From Methanolobus psychrotolerans (lineage in GTDB: Archaea; Halobacteriota; Methanosarcinia; Methanosarcinales; Methanosarcinaceae): 64,000 bases of DNA. Location: positions 1 through 64,000 of the forward strand of contig NZ_MBKP01000021.1 in assembly GCF_002243045.1 (NCBI RefSeq), read 5' to 3'. Below are positions 55,440 through 63,334 of the stretch, one piece after another. The notes beneath the pieces were generated by a model. The model searched no databases. It saw only the letters and a program-made list of their open reading frames with translations, and was not told the DNA's origin. A program made the translations under genes and the position numbers. How positions within the stretch are numbered: the stretch's first letter is position 1; the number at the start of each line of letters is the position of its first letter.

Positions 55440-56498
55440 ATGGATTTGAAATTACTGGCAATTATTTTTCTCATTACGCTCATAGTCCTTACATCTGGGT
55501 GTTCAGGTAATGGAACGAATATTCCTGAGTCTCCCAAGACGAATGACCTTTCAGAAATCACTGAATCTGATGCTTCTGGAACTACCGAACCTTTCACATC
55601 AGTTTCAGACTATCGCCAGCAAATGCGTGATTTTGTCATCGGCATCAGCACTTACTCAAAACAGAAGAACCCGGATTTCATGATCATCCCGCAGAACGGT
55701 CAGGAACTTCTGACATCCGGCGGAGAGGCGGATGATCCGATTGTACAGGATTACATTGCAGCCATTGGCGGAGTTGGCAGGGAAGATCTCTTCTTTGGTT
55801 ACGATGATGACAACGTGGCAACAGAAGAAGAAGATTCGGAATACATGGCATCGTTGCTGGATGTTGCCAGGGACAACGGTGTAGTTGTACTGGTAACCGA
55901 TTACTGCTGGACTAAATCTTTTGTCAATGCTTCATATCGTGAGAATGCAAACCGGGGTTACATCTCCTTTGCTGCTGACAGCAGGGACCTTGATACGATC
56001 CCGGATTATCCAGCAGAGCCATACAATGTCAACAGTAACGACATTCAATCTCTTGATGATGCTGAGAACTTCCTGTACATCATCAATCCGGAGGAATCTG
56101 GCAGCAAGGAAGAGTTTCTGGAAAGCTTACAGGAAACTGACTACGATGTAATTCTTATCGATCTATTCTTTTATGATTTGCCTCTGACATCAGATGATAT
56201 CTCTTCCCTGAAAACCAAATCAAATGGTGGCTCAAGACGGGTGATTGCCTACATGAGCATCGGTGAAGCTGAGGACTACCGGTACTACTGGGATGGATCA
56301 TGGAGTACTGGCTCTTCTGAATGGCTTGAAGCTGAAAATCCCGATTGGGGGGGCAATTACAAGGTACGCTACTGGAATGAGGAGTGGCAGTCTGTCATCT
56401 ATGGAAATGAGGATGCGTACCTGGATATGATACTCGATGCGGGATTTGATGGAGTTTATCTGGACATAATCGATGCGTTTGAGTATTTTGAGGAATGA
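55440..56498 (+). CDS. GH114-like (endo-alpha-1,4-polygalactosaminidase/MJ1477 type) lipoprotein
   Basis: 352 residues. A signal ending in the lipobox LTSGC, a Ser/Thr/Glu-rich spacer, then a TIM-barrel: VVLVTDYCWTKSFV, VILIDLFFYDLPLTSDDI, RVIAYMSIGEAEDYRYYWD and GFDGVYLDIIDAFEYFEE. The aspartates of YLDI and IDLF are the likely catalytic ones in this family. It may cut galactosaminoglycan in surface polymers; substrate not proven. Confidence 0.87.
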   Translation: MDLKLLAIIFLITLIVLTSGCSGNGTNIPESPKTNDLSEITESDASGTTEPFTSVSDYRQQMRDFVIGISTYSKQKNPDFMIIPQNGQELLTSGGEADDPIVQDYIAAIGGVGREDLFFGYDDDNVATEEEDSEYMASLLDVARDNGVVVLVTDYCWTKSFVNASYRENANRGYISFAADSRDLDTIPDYPAEPYNVNSNDIQSLDDAENFLYIINPEESGSKEEFLESLQETDYDVILIDLFFYDLPLTSDDISSLKTKSNGGSRRVIAYMSIGEAEDYRYYWDGSWSTGSSEWLEAENPDWGGNYKVRYWNEEWQSVIYGNEDAYLDMILDAGFDGVYLDIIDAFEYFEE

Positions 56499-56555
56499 GC
56501 AAGAGGCAGATTTAAGTCATGTGATAGGGGATTATAATCTATTGGAGGGAATACT

Positions 56556-56879
56556 CTGGCAAACTCAGATAAGGTCAAAAAAGGTGTTTTACTTGGAATC
56601 GGTGCAGGTGTTATTGACGTAATCCCAATGGTAATTCAAAATCTAACATGGGATGCCAACATGTCAGCTTTCTTTCACTGGGTGGTTGCAGGATTTATCA
56701 TATCCACATCAAGCCTGAAACTATCTCCTGCTTTGAAGGGGCTTGTCATTTCCTTATTACTGCTTATTCCTGTAGGGATATTGATAGGGTGGAATAATCC
56801 TGTAAGTCTTATTCCTATGTTTATCATGACTGTTATACTTGGAAGCCTGCTAGGTTATTTTATTGAAAAGTATGACTGA
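56556..56879 (+). CDS. Small membrane protein, apparent CTG start
   Basis: The first ATG in frame is at 56628, but the frame reads upstream as ANSDKVKKGVLLGIGAGVID and begins at CTG (56556), which has GGAGGG 6 bases before it. That gives 107 residues with about three membrane helices (AFFHWVVAGFIISTSS, LVISLLLLIPVGILIG, MFIMTVILGSLLGYFI). Family not recognised. If the CTG is right, this is a rare start codon. Confidence 0.6.
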   Translation: MANSDKVKKGVLLGIGAGVIDVIPMVIQNLTWDANMSAFFHWVVAGFIISTSSLKLSPALKGLVISLLLLIPVGILIGWNNPVSLIPMFIMTVILGSLLGYFIEKYD

Positions 56880-56985
56880 CATCTGAGCGCATGCCCGGAC
56901 ACCAGATATGATGCTGTTCTATGGGGTGCAAATAGATATCTATTAATATCATTATGCCTGAGGAAAGAGTCAGAGAGGCCTTATT

Positions 56986-57819
56986 ATGCGGATAGGTACA
57001 AAACAAGTAATAATAATTCTGGCAGTTCTCCTGTTTGCTATTTCTGCAACCGGATGTACTTCAGATGATAATGGCAGTGACAATAAAGCAAGCAGTTCAA
57101 CGGCAAGCAGTGGTGATCTGGGTGACGAGTTCACAAACTCCATAGGGATTGAATTCCAGCGTATCGAAGCCGGAAGTTTCAGCATGGGTACATCAAAGTA
57201 TGCTTATTCCCAGCCGGTCCATGAGGTAAGGCTGCGAAATTCATTCTACATCGGTACATATGAAGTGACACAGGCTCAATGGAAGGCAGTCATGGGCAGC
57301 AATCCTTCAAGTTCCAAAGGTGACAACCAGCCGGTTGAAAGTGTTTCATGGATCGATGTCCAGGATTTCATTGACAAGCTTAATGAGCTAGAAGGCACCA
57401 CAAAATACAGGCTTCCAACAGAAGCCGAATGGGAATATGCCGCAAGGGCCGGAACAAACACATTATACTCTTTTGGGGAAATTAATGAAAAAGAAGGACC
57501 TTTCCTGAAAGATTATGCCTGGTATCAGGTAAACTCCTATGACAAAACCCATAACGTAGGTGAAAAACTGCCAAATCCGTGGGGACTTTATGACATACAT
57601 GGAAACGTCTGGGAATTTGTGCAGGATAGCTGGGTGGATAGTTATTCTGGCGCAAAAGAGGACGGCAGTGCAGTTGACAATGGGGTTAATTCCATGAGAG
57701 TTACCAGAGGCGGCAGTTACTCTAGCAAGGAAAATGCACTTTATACTGCATACAGGACAAAAAATGACCCTCGTGATGGTGATTCATCCACAGGCTTCCG
57801 TCTTGTGATGGATGCCTGA
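56986..57819 (+). CDS. FGE-sulfatase (formylglycine-generating enzyme-like) domain lipoprotein
   Basis: 277 residues. Signal and lipobox (ISATGC), then the FGE fold: FYIGTYEVTQAQWKAVMG, RLPTEAEWEYAARAG, WGLYDIHGNVWEFVQDSW and VTRGGSYSSKENAL ending GFRLVMDA. The two catalytic cysteines of true FGE near the RGGS segment are absent (serines and others instead). It is therefore probably a binding or structural relative and not a sulfatase activator. No sulfatase gene is near. Confidence 0.9.
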   Translation: MRIGTKQVIIILAVLLFAISATGCTSDDNGSDNKASSSTASSGDLGDEFTNSIGIEFQRIEAGSFSMGTSKYAYSQPVHEVRLRNSFYIGTYEVTQAQWKAVMGSNPSSSKGDNQPVESVSWIDVQDFIDKLNELEGTTKYRLPTEAEWEYAARAGTNTLYSFGEINEKEGPFLKDYAWYQVNSYDKTHNVGEKLPNPWGLYDIHGNVWEFVQDSWVDSYSGAKEDGSAVDNGVNSMRVTRGGSYSSKENALYTAYRTKNDPRDGDSSTGFRLVMDA

Positions 57820-57951
57820 GTTCTTTTTTTTATTTACATTTTTCATTTTACTTTAGAATTTTAATTCTTTTGCCCATTAAGTTCATTTATGGTTGATATT
57901 CTCGTTTCATATAGGCAGATTTTTTACAGAGGAAGCTTTTATTGCAGTTAG

Positions 57952-58977
57952 ATGGTCGAAAAAGACAAGGTCATTAACAATATCAACTATATCTTCAGAA
58001 AATATTCCGGTAAAGAAGAACTGGAGAACGTGATCAACAAGCTTCAGTCACACATACTTGAACTTGAGTTGGATGTGAAAACAGCCAATATCAGGTATGA
58101 AAAAGGTCTAGTTTCTGAAAAGAAAGCCATTGCAGCAAAGCAGGAGGCAGAAGAAAAGCTTAAGGTGGCAGAGGTAAAGCTCCTCACTATGGAGCATGAG
58201 CTTGAGAGGCAAAGGACTGATGCACCCGAGGAATTATCATTCACCCGTGTTGACCTGTTCAACAAACAGCAGACTGAAGAGTTCCTATTGTCCATTTCGT
58301 CTCTAAAGTACCCGGCAGAGTCCTTGCTTACGGTCTACATTGCTTCCGGAGATAAACTTGATAGCATAAAAGATAATGAAACCCTGGCCGACAGGTTAGA
58401 CAGTGAAACTCTCACGTTGGTCGGGAAGATCGATTCATCCACAGGTTTTGTATTATTCCATTCACCTGATCATCTGGTAAATGAACTGATCGTTCCTCCT
58501 TTGCCATTGAAAAGGTCTTACTGGGATACCGGAGCCACTTTTGACACAACTCCTCTACTTTCCTCTCTAAAAGAAGGCTTAAGCGTGTGTGTTCTGGTTG
58601 CGCATGCAGGTGAGTCCTTTGTAGGCTGTTCACTTGACTCTGAAGAATTTGACTCATTCCAGATGATCAAAAGCAGTGTGAAGGCCAAGCATTCAAAGGG
58701 AGGTTTTAGCCAGAGGCGGTTTGAGCGCCTAAGGGGTGAGGATATTGCGCATCATATTGATAAGGTAAAGCTATCCCTTAAGAGTTTGCTTGACGAATTT
58801 GAAGGAAACCTAGATTACATAATCTTAGCAGGTGATCCACAGCTTGCAAGAGAAATAACTACAGATGTTCCTTTGTCTATTAATCAAATAGTCTCTTCAT
58901 CTGATATTCACATCGAAAAACATAATATGTCAGATGTACTGAAACAGATTTTGGTATATCGTAGATATAGGTTCTGA
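57952..58977 (+). CDS. Vms1/Ankzf1-like release factor (VLRF1 domain)
   Basis: 341 residues. The N-terminal ~90 residues are coiled coil (LQSHILELELDVKT, KQEAEEKLKVAEVK). The rest has the eRF1-like VLRF1 fold with SSVKAKHSKGGFSQRRFERL (residues 241-260), where the GG-x-S-Q segment corresponds to the catalytic glutamine loop that releases nascent chains from peptidyl-tRNA on stalled ribosomes. In archaea its role is inferred from Vms1 and bacterial relatives. It is followed at once by a gene of unknown function and then rlmE. Confidence 0.82.
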   Translation: MVEKDKVINNINYIFRKYSGKEELENVINKLQSHILELELDVKTANIRYEKGLVSEKKAIAAKQEAEEKLKVAEVKLLTMEHELERQRTDAPEELSFTRVDLFNKQQTEEFLLSISSLKYPAESLLTVYIASGDKLDSIKDNETLADRLDSETLTLVGKIDSSTGFVLFHSPDHLVNELIVPPLPLKRSYWDTGATFDTTPLLSSLKEGLSVCVLVAHAGESFVGCSLDSEEFDSFQMIKSSVKAKHSKGGFSQRRFERLRGEDIAHHIDKVKLSLKSLLDEFEGNLDYIILAGDPQLAREITTDVPLSINQIVSSSDIHIEKHNMSDVLKQILVYRRYRF

Positions 58978-58991
58978 TGAGGTCGATCGAT

Positions 58992-59558
58992 ATGATAAGT
59001 AAAGAAGAGCTTTGTGGGGTAATAGATGCTCTTGGTGCCCTGACTGTCGTAGAAATATACACAGTTGCAAAAGAATTGTCCTTGCTCAGGGGCAGTGTTC
59101 CGCTAACTCAGCCGTCGATAAAAAATATATGTGAAGATGCTGAAAAGGAACATCTCATTGCTGTTGTGTCCTGGGAAGAGGTAGAAGGCCTGGAAGAGAA
59201 TGATCTTTCATATTTTATATCAGGGCCGAATGCATTTCCTGAAATCCCTTTTGAACTGAGTGAGGTCATTGACATACTTGAGATGACAAAGAGAGAAGTT
59301 GATCTTAGCAGGGTGGCAAGCAGGTTTAGCAAGAATCTTCATAAAAGAATAAAGAACCTGGAAAGTAAAATAGATTCTATTAACAAGGGAAAGTTCCATC
59401 AAAAAGACCTCGAAAACCTTGAACACAGGTATAGTGATATACTGAACCAGTATTATGATTACAATTTCTGGCTTCCGGGTGACATGTCTGCTATTGGGGC
59501 TGAGATACAGGGGCTCAGTAGCAGGATCGAAACTCTGAAGTCGGCACAAGGTATTTGA
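58992..59558 (+). CDS. Unknown protein, HTH-like N-terminus and coiled-coil C-terminus
   Basis: 188 residues from MISKEELCGVIDALGALTV (GAGGT 8 bases before); an ATG five codons earlier overlaps the previous stop and is also possible. The first ~60 residues look like a helical bundle or winged helix (VVEIYTVAKELSLL). Later NLHKRIKNLESKIDSINKGK and LKSAQG form a coiled coil. I do not recognise a family. Tight coupling to the Vms1-like gene and the rlmE gene 30 bp downstream suggests a ribosome-related role. Confidence 0.7.
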   Translation: MISKEELCGVIDALGALTVVEIYTVAKELSLLRGSVPLTQPSIKNICEDAEKEHLIAVVSWEEVEGLEENDLSYFISGPNAFPEIPFELSEVIDILEMTKREVDLSRVASRFSKNLHKRIKNLESKIDSINKGKFHQKDLENLEHRYSDILNQYYDYNFWLPGDMSAIGAEIQGLSSRIETLKSAQGI

Positions 59559-59588
59559 CTTTTAGGTATTATCAGGTAACTGATCCAT

Positions 59589-60380
59589 ATGGCAAGAGAC
59601 AGGCGCGATAAATATTACTGGAAAGCTAAGGACGAAGGCTTTCGTTCAAGGGCATCTTACAAGCTTTTTCAGATAAATGGGAAACACAATATCATCACAG
59701 AGGGAGATACTGTGGTTGATCTGGGTGCGGCTCCCGGTGGCTGGCTGGAAGTTGCAAAGCAGCTATCAGGCGGACGGGTTGTTGGTGTTGACTTAAAGAG
59801 AATATCTCCGATCGATGGTGTTGAAACGATTGTAGGTGACATCACTTCTGATAAGACGATCGAAAAGATACTAGATCTTGTTGGGCATGCAGGAGTAGAT
59901 GTTGTTATATGTGATGCTGCTCCAAATCTCAGTGGAAACTGGAGTCTTGATCACGGGCGGTCCATCGACCTTACAAGATCAGCTCTTGGATGTGCAAAGA
60001 AGATCCTTAAACCCGGAGGACACTTTGTGGTCAAGGTCTTCCAGGGCGATATGTTCAAGTTTTTCCTTGAAGAAGTAAAGAACAATTTCGCTTTCACGCG
60101 TTCTTATTCCCCACAGGCTTCAAGATCCCAGAGTGCTGAAATTTATATAGTCGGCAAGAAGTTCCTCACATCGCCTGTCAGGCGTGGCGATGAATTTGAT
60201 GTTGAGATAAATGAACTCGGTTCAAGTGGTGATGGTGCAGTTCTGATAGATAATTTTGTTGTTTTTGTAAAAGGTGTTGATATTGGGGATTATGTGAGGA
60301 TAAGGATAATGGATGTAAAACCTAACTTTGCCTTTGCAGAAGTTATTCGAAAACGAGATAAATCCATTCATCAGGTATGA
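59589..60380 (+). CDS. rlmE: 23S rRNA 2'-O-methyltransferase RlmE (FtsJ) with TRAM domain
   Basis: 263 residues. YWKAKDEGFRSRASYKLFQIN begins the RrmJ family; the SAM loop is VVDLGAAPGGWLEVAKQL, followed by VVICDAAPNLSGNW and KPGGHFVVKVFQGD, giving the K-D-K catalytic set. The C-terminal TRAM domain (RRGDEFDVEINELGSSGDGA) is usual in archaeal members. It methylates a uridine of the ribosomal A-loop. Confidence 0.93.
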   Translation: MARDRRDKYYWKAKDEGFRSRASYKLFQINGKHNIITEGDTVVDLGAAPGGWLEVAKQLSGGRVVGVDLKRISPIDGVETIVGDITSDKTIEKILDLVGHAGVDVVICDAAPNLSGNWSLDHGRSIDLTRSALGCAKKILKPGGHFVVKVFQGDMFKFFLEEVKNNFAFTRSYSPQASRSQSAEIYIVGKKFLTSPVRRGDEFDVEINELGSSGDGAVLIDNFVVFVKGVDIGDYVRIRIMDVKPNFAFAEVIRKRDKSIHQV

Positions 60381-60513
60381 AATTGCCATTTACACTTATA
60401 TATTTAAACAGTATATTTTTTATACAAGATTAGCAAATGTACGTGTAGTACTTTATTGAACAGAACTACTTCCATCTAAAACAGGTTCTGTAAAACTTTA
60501 AGAATCTGGTCAT

Positions 60514-61521
60514 ATGAATGCGGAAATCCCTGCTCCTAAAAATCGTTCCAAATACCTTCCTGTATTCCTTGCCATTATCGTGGTTCTTGTGGCTGGCTAT
60601 GGTTTTTTTGGTGACTATATACAACAGCAAAAAACATTGCATGAAATAGATTCTGCCTGGTGGCAGGCATCAGCACTGCGGGACGAAGGTAACTATGATC
60701 ATGCATTGCAGGTCTACAATTCTGTATTCGGGATGATATCTTCAAATGAGTTTCCCCTTGAATATGGGATGAACAACTATTATCGTGGTAGAACTTACGA
60801 CGAAATGGCTCTGACAGATACCGCAAATGCTTCAAGTAACCTGAAGAACAGTATATATGCCTATGATTCTTCCCTGAAATTCATCACAAAGAGCGCGTAT
60901 CCGGCTGAATATGCTATGGTGCAGTACAGTCTGGGCGATGCGTACATAAAATTATACGCTTTTCATGATAATGAAGAGAATCTCAACAATTCTATCGGTT
61001 ATTATATTGAAGCACTTGATTACTATTCCCTAGCTGTGGACCCTGTCTACTTTGCATCTATAAACAACAAGCTTGGTAATGCCTTGCGTAAGAAGGGCAA
61101 TGCTGTAGGGGATGTAGGGAATCTTCAGGATGCTCTTAGTGCATATGATGAGTCTCTGAGAGTTTTCAGATATGGTACTTATCCTATGGAGTATGCGGGA
61201 GTTCAGAACAACCTGGGAAACCTGTATATTGAATTGTCCCGGTTCAGCGATAGAAAGAGTAACATAAACAATGCCATAGTTTGTTTCAATAACGCTCTTG
61301 AAGTGTATACTCTCGAAAGCCGTCCAATGGAGTTTGCTACTGTCCAGAATAATCTTGGGAATGCCTATTTTGTCATGTCGGAAATAGAAAATAAAGAAAG
61401 TAATGTTGAAATGGCTGTTGATGCCTATCATGAAGCATTGAATGTATTTACTCTAAATCTTTTCCCAGTGGAGCATGAAGGAGTAATCTACAACATTGCA
61501 AGGGCTTACAAAAGTATTTGA
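60514..61521 (+). CDS. Membrane-anchored TPR-repeat protein
   Basis: 335 residues. One N-terminal membrane helix (YLPVFLAIIVVLVAGYGFFG), then about six repeats of ~45 residues with the pattern YP-x-E-YA-x-VQNNLGN (for example GTYPMEYAGVQNNLGNLYIE and SRPMEFATVQNNLGNAYFV). These are TPR-like helical pairs, likely a protein-binding scaffold on the cell surface or at the inner membrane face. Partner unknown. Confidence 0.85.
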   Translation: MNAEIPAPKNRSKYLPVFLAIIVVLVAGYGFFGDYIQQQKTLHEIDSAWWQASALRDEGNYDHALQVYNSVFGMISSNEFPLEYGMNNYYRGRTYDEMALTDTANASSNLKNSIYAYDSSLKFITKSAYPAEYAMVQYSLGDAYIKLYAFHDNEENLNNSIGYYIEALDYYSLAVDPVYFASINNKLGNALRKKGNAVGDVGNLQDALSAYDESLRVFRYGTYPMEYAGVQNNLGNLYIELSRFSDRKSNINNAIVCFNNALEVYTLESRPMEFATVQNNLGNAYFVMSEIENKESNVEMAVDAYHEALNVFTLNLFPVEHEGVIYNIARAYKSI

Positions 61522-61770
61522 TCAAATAATGAACAAAAATAAGCTACATGTTTTTAAAAAATGGATGTATTGATATGATGATCTGCTTATCTTTCATCTT
61601 TTCTGATTAGAGATTCATAGTTTTACGAATATTTTTATTTGTAGGCATTGCCTATAAATTAAGATTATTATAATCAATATTATAATTAATATTATTTTAT
61701 TATTAGTTTTGTTTTCCTACGAATGACTTTATCTAATTTCAGGACATATAATAACTCATTCTCAGACTCA
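61522..61770. other. AT-rich non-coding interval
   Basis: No gene was seen. It is rich in TATTA/TAAT runs (61660-61710) and probably holds the promoter for the PHP gene. Confidence 0.4.
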
Positions 61771-61800
61771 ATGAGGTATTCTTATATGAGGTATTCTTAT
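61771..61800 (+). repeat. Tandem 15-bp duplication of a ribosome site and start region
   Basis: ATGAGGTATTCTTAT occurs twice in direct succession. The second copy supplies GAGGT and the first bases of the ATG of the PHP gene; the first copy offers the same spacing to an out-of-frame ATG at 61786 that gives 15 codons. Confidence 0.7.
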
Positions 61801-62437
61801 GATAGATATGCATACTCATTCTATTTTCAGTGATGGGGAGTTGATTCCCAGTGAACTTGTAAGAAGGGCGGTAGTTCACGGATACAGGGCAATAGGTATC
61901 ACAGATCACGTTGATTTCACAAATGTGGAACATGTTATAAAAAACGTAAGCAAGGCCAAATACCTGGAGGACGAGTTCGATATCCGGGTCCTTGTAGGTG
62001 TGGAGATAACTCACGTTCCACCTCGTAAGATAGCTCCTCTTGCAAGGATGGCAAAAGAGCTGGGCGCTGAGGTCGTGGTGGTTCACGGTGAAACGATAAA
62101 TGAACCCGTCATGCCTGGCACCAATGCTGCATCAGTCGAGCTTGCAGATGTGGATATACTTGCACACCCTGGCTTTATTACAATTGAGGAAGCTGAGAAT
62201 GCCCGTGACAATGACGTGTGTCTTGAGATTACTGCCCGGAATGGGCACAACAGGACCAACGGTCATGTTGCAAGGATCGGCATGGAGGCAGGTGCTACTC
62301 TGGTAGTTGATACGGATACCCACAGCCCGGACAATCTCATTACAAGGGAGTTTGCTCTTAAAGTGGCCATGGGTGCAGGATTGACTGAAAAACAGGCGTA
62401 TGCTGTTCTTGACAACTCGCTCCGTTTTCTGGAGTGA
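61799..62437 (+). CDS. PHP-domain phosphoesterase (histidinol-phosphatase-like)
   Basis: 212 residues. MIDMHTHSIFSDGEL has the first metal HxH, then AIGITDHVDF, VGVEITHVP, ILAHPGFIT and VVDTDTHSPDN complete the metal site. It resembles YcdX/HisK-type PHP phosphatases. In methanogens histidinol phosphatase is one possibility; no his gene is near. GAGGT lies 6 bases before the ATG. Confidence 0.85.
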   Translation: MIDMHTHSIFSDGELIPSELVRRAVVHGYRAIGITDHVDFTNVEHVIKNVSKAKYLEDEFDIRVLVGVEITHVPPRKIAPLARMAKELGAEVVVVHGETINEPVMPGTNAASVELADVDILAHPGFITIEEAENARDNDVCLEITARNGHNRTNGHVARIGMEAGATLVVDTDTHSPDNLITREFALKVAMGAGLTEKQAYAVLDNSLRFLE

Positions 62438-62460
62438 ATCACTCTTTTTCTTAGTTTGAA

Positions 62461-63108
62461 ATGCCAGGAAAAATAATAGACATAACCACCGGTATCTCTG
62501 CAGATACTCCGGTTTATGAAGGCGATCCAATACCGCTTATCGAAAAAGTTTCTTTTATCGAAAAAGATGGTTTTGTAGTCTCCAGGATTAGCATTGGCAC
62601 GCATACCGGCACTCATGTTGATGCTCCTTCCCATGTATTTGAGAATGGGATAAATGTTGATGTAATTGATCCTGCATCGTTTGTTGGAAACGCTGTTTTG
62701 CTGGACCTTTCTTCCGGGGAAGGTTGCATTACCGCAGATGAGCTTAAAAAATGTTATGTGGAATATGCAGATGAATATAGTATCGATGTACTTTTGATCA
62801 AAACAGTAGCATTTTCAGGGTCATCGGGAATTGTGGCTTCCCCTAGGATGCTTGCGGCAACTGCTGGTGCCTGGATACTTGAACACGGATTTCGGGTAGT
62901 AGGAGTTGATACTCTTTCAGTTGACTCTGAATCCTCTCTGCCCAATCATCGTCTGTTTTTGCGCAATGGAATAAACATTGTTGAGCATTTGCACTTATCG
63001 GAAGTAGTTTCTGGCATTTACTTTTTTGTATGCCTTCCATTAAAATTGATTGGGTGTGATGGTGCACCAGCCCGTGCAATTCTCATGGAGAAATCCTGTT
63101 TTGTATAA
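62461..63108 (+). CDS. Cyclase/kynurenine formamidase-family metal hydrolase
   Basis: 215 residues. The metal motif HTGTHVDAPSHVFENG (HxGTHxDxPxH) is diagnostic of the family, and GVDTLSVDS and FLRNGINIVEHLHLS follow. True kynurenine formamidase activity is unlikely to be needed here, so the substrate is open. It starts 24 bp after the PHP gene and may be co-transcribed. Confidence 0.9.
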   Translation: MPGKIIDITTGISADTPVYEGDPIPLIEKVSFIEKDGFVVSRISIGTHTGTHVDAPSHVFENGINVDVIDPASFVGNAVLLDLSSGEGCITADELKKCYVEYADEYSIDVLLIKTVAFSGSSGIVASPRMLAATAGAWILEHGFRVVGVDTLSVDSESSLPNHRLFLRNGINIVEHLHLSEVVSGIYFFVCLPLKLIGCDGAPARAILMEKSCFV

Positions 63109-63181
63109 TCTTTTACAGTCGGCTATAATCGAGTTTACAGGTTATTTTAAATATAAGACACGTTATAACCCGATATATAAA

Positions 63182-63277
63182 TCCTTATGGATATTAAGAT
63201 GATACTATCTATAAGGACAATTCAAAAACATTAAATAACAGGATTAATATAGTATAACTAGCAATATAATCCTGTTA
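63182..63277 (+). promoter_or_regulatory. Two inverted repeats in the archaellin promoter region
   Basis: TCCTTAT/ATAAGGA (63182-63188 and 63211-63217) and the perfect 11-bp pair TAACAGGATTA/TAATCCTGTTA (63236-63246 and 63267-63277), the latter flanking a TATA-like AGTATAACTAG. They are likely regulator sites or leader stems for the archaellin gene, which starts about 60 bp further. Confidence 0.55.
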
Positions 63278-63334
63278 CACGATTGCTAAAACGTTTCATG
63301 AGGGAATCGCACGAAAGCAAATCAGAAGCAATTA

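Noticed and set aside
56986-57819. Active formylglycine-generating enzyme
   Set aside because: The catalytic cysteines are absent and no sulfatase is encoded nearby.
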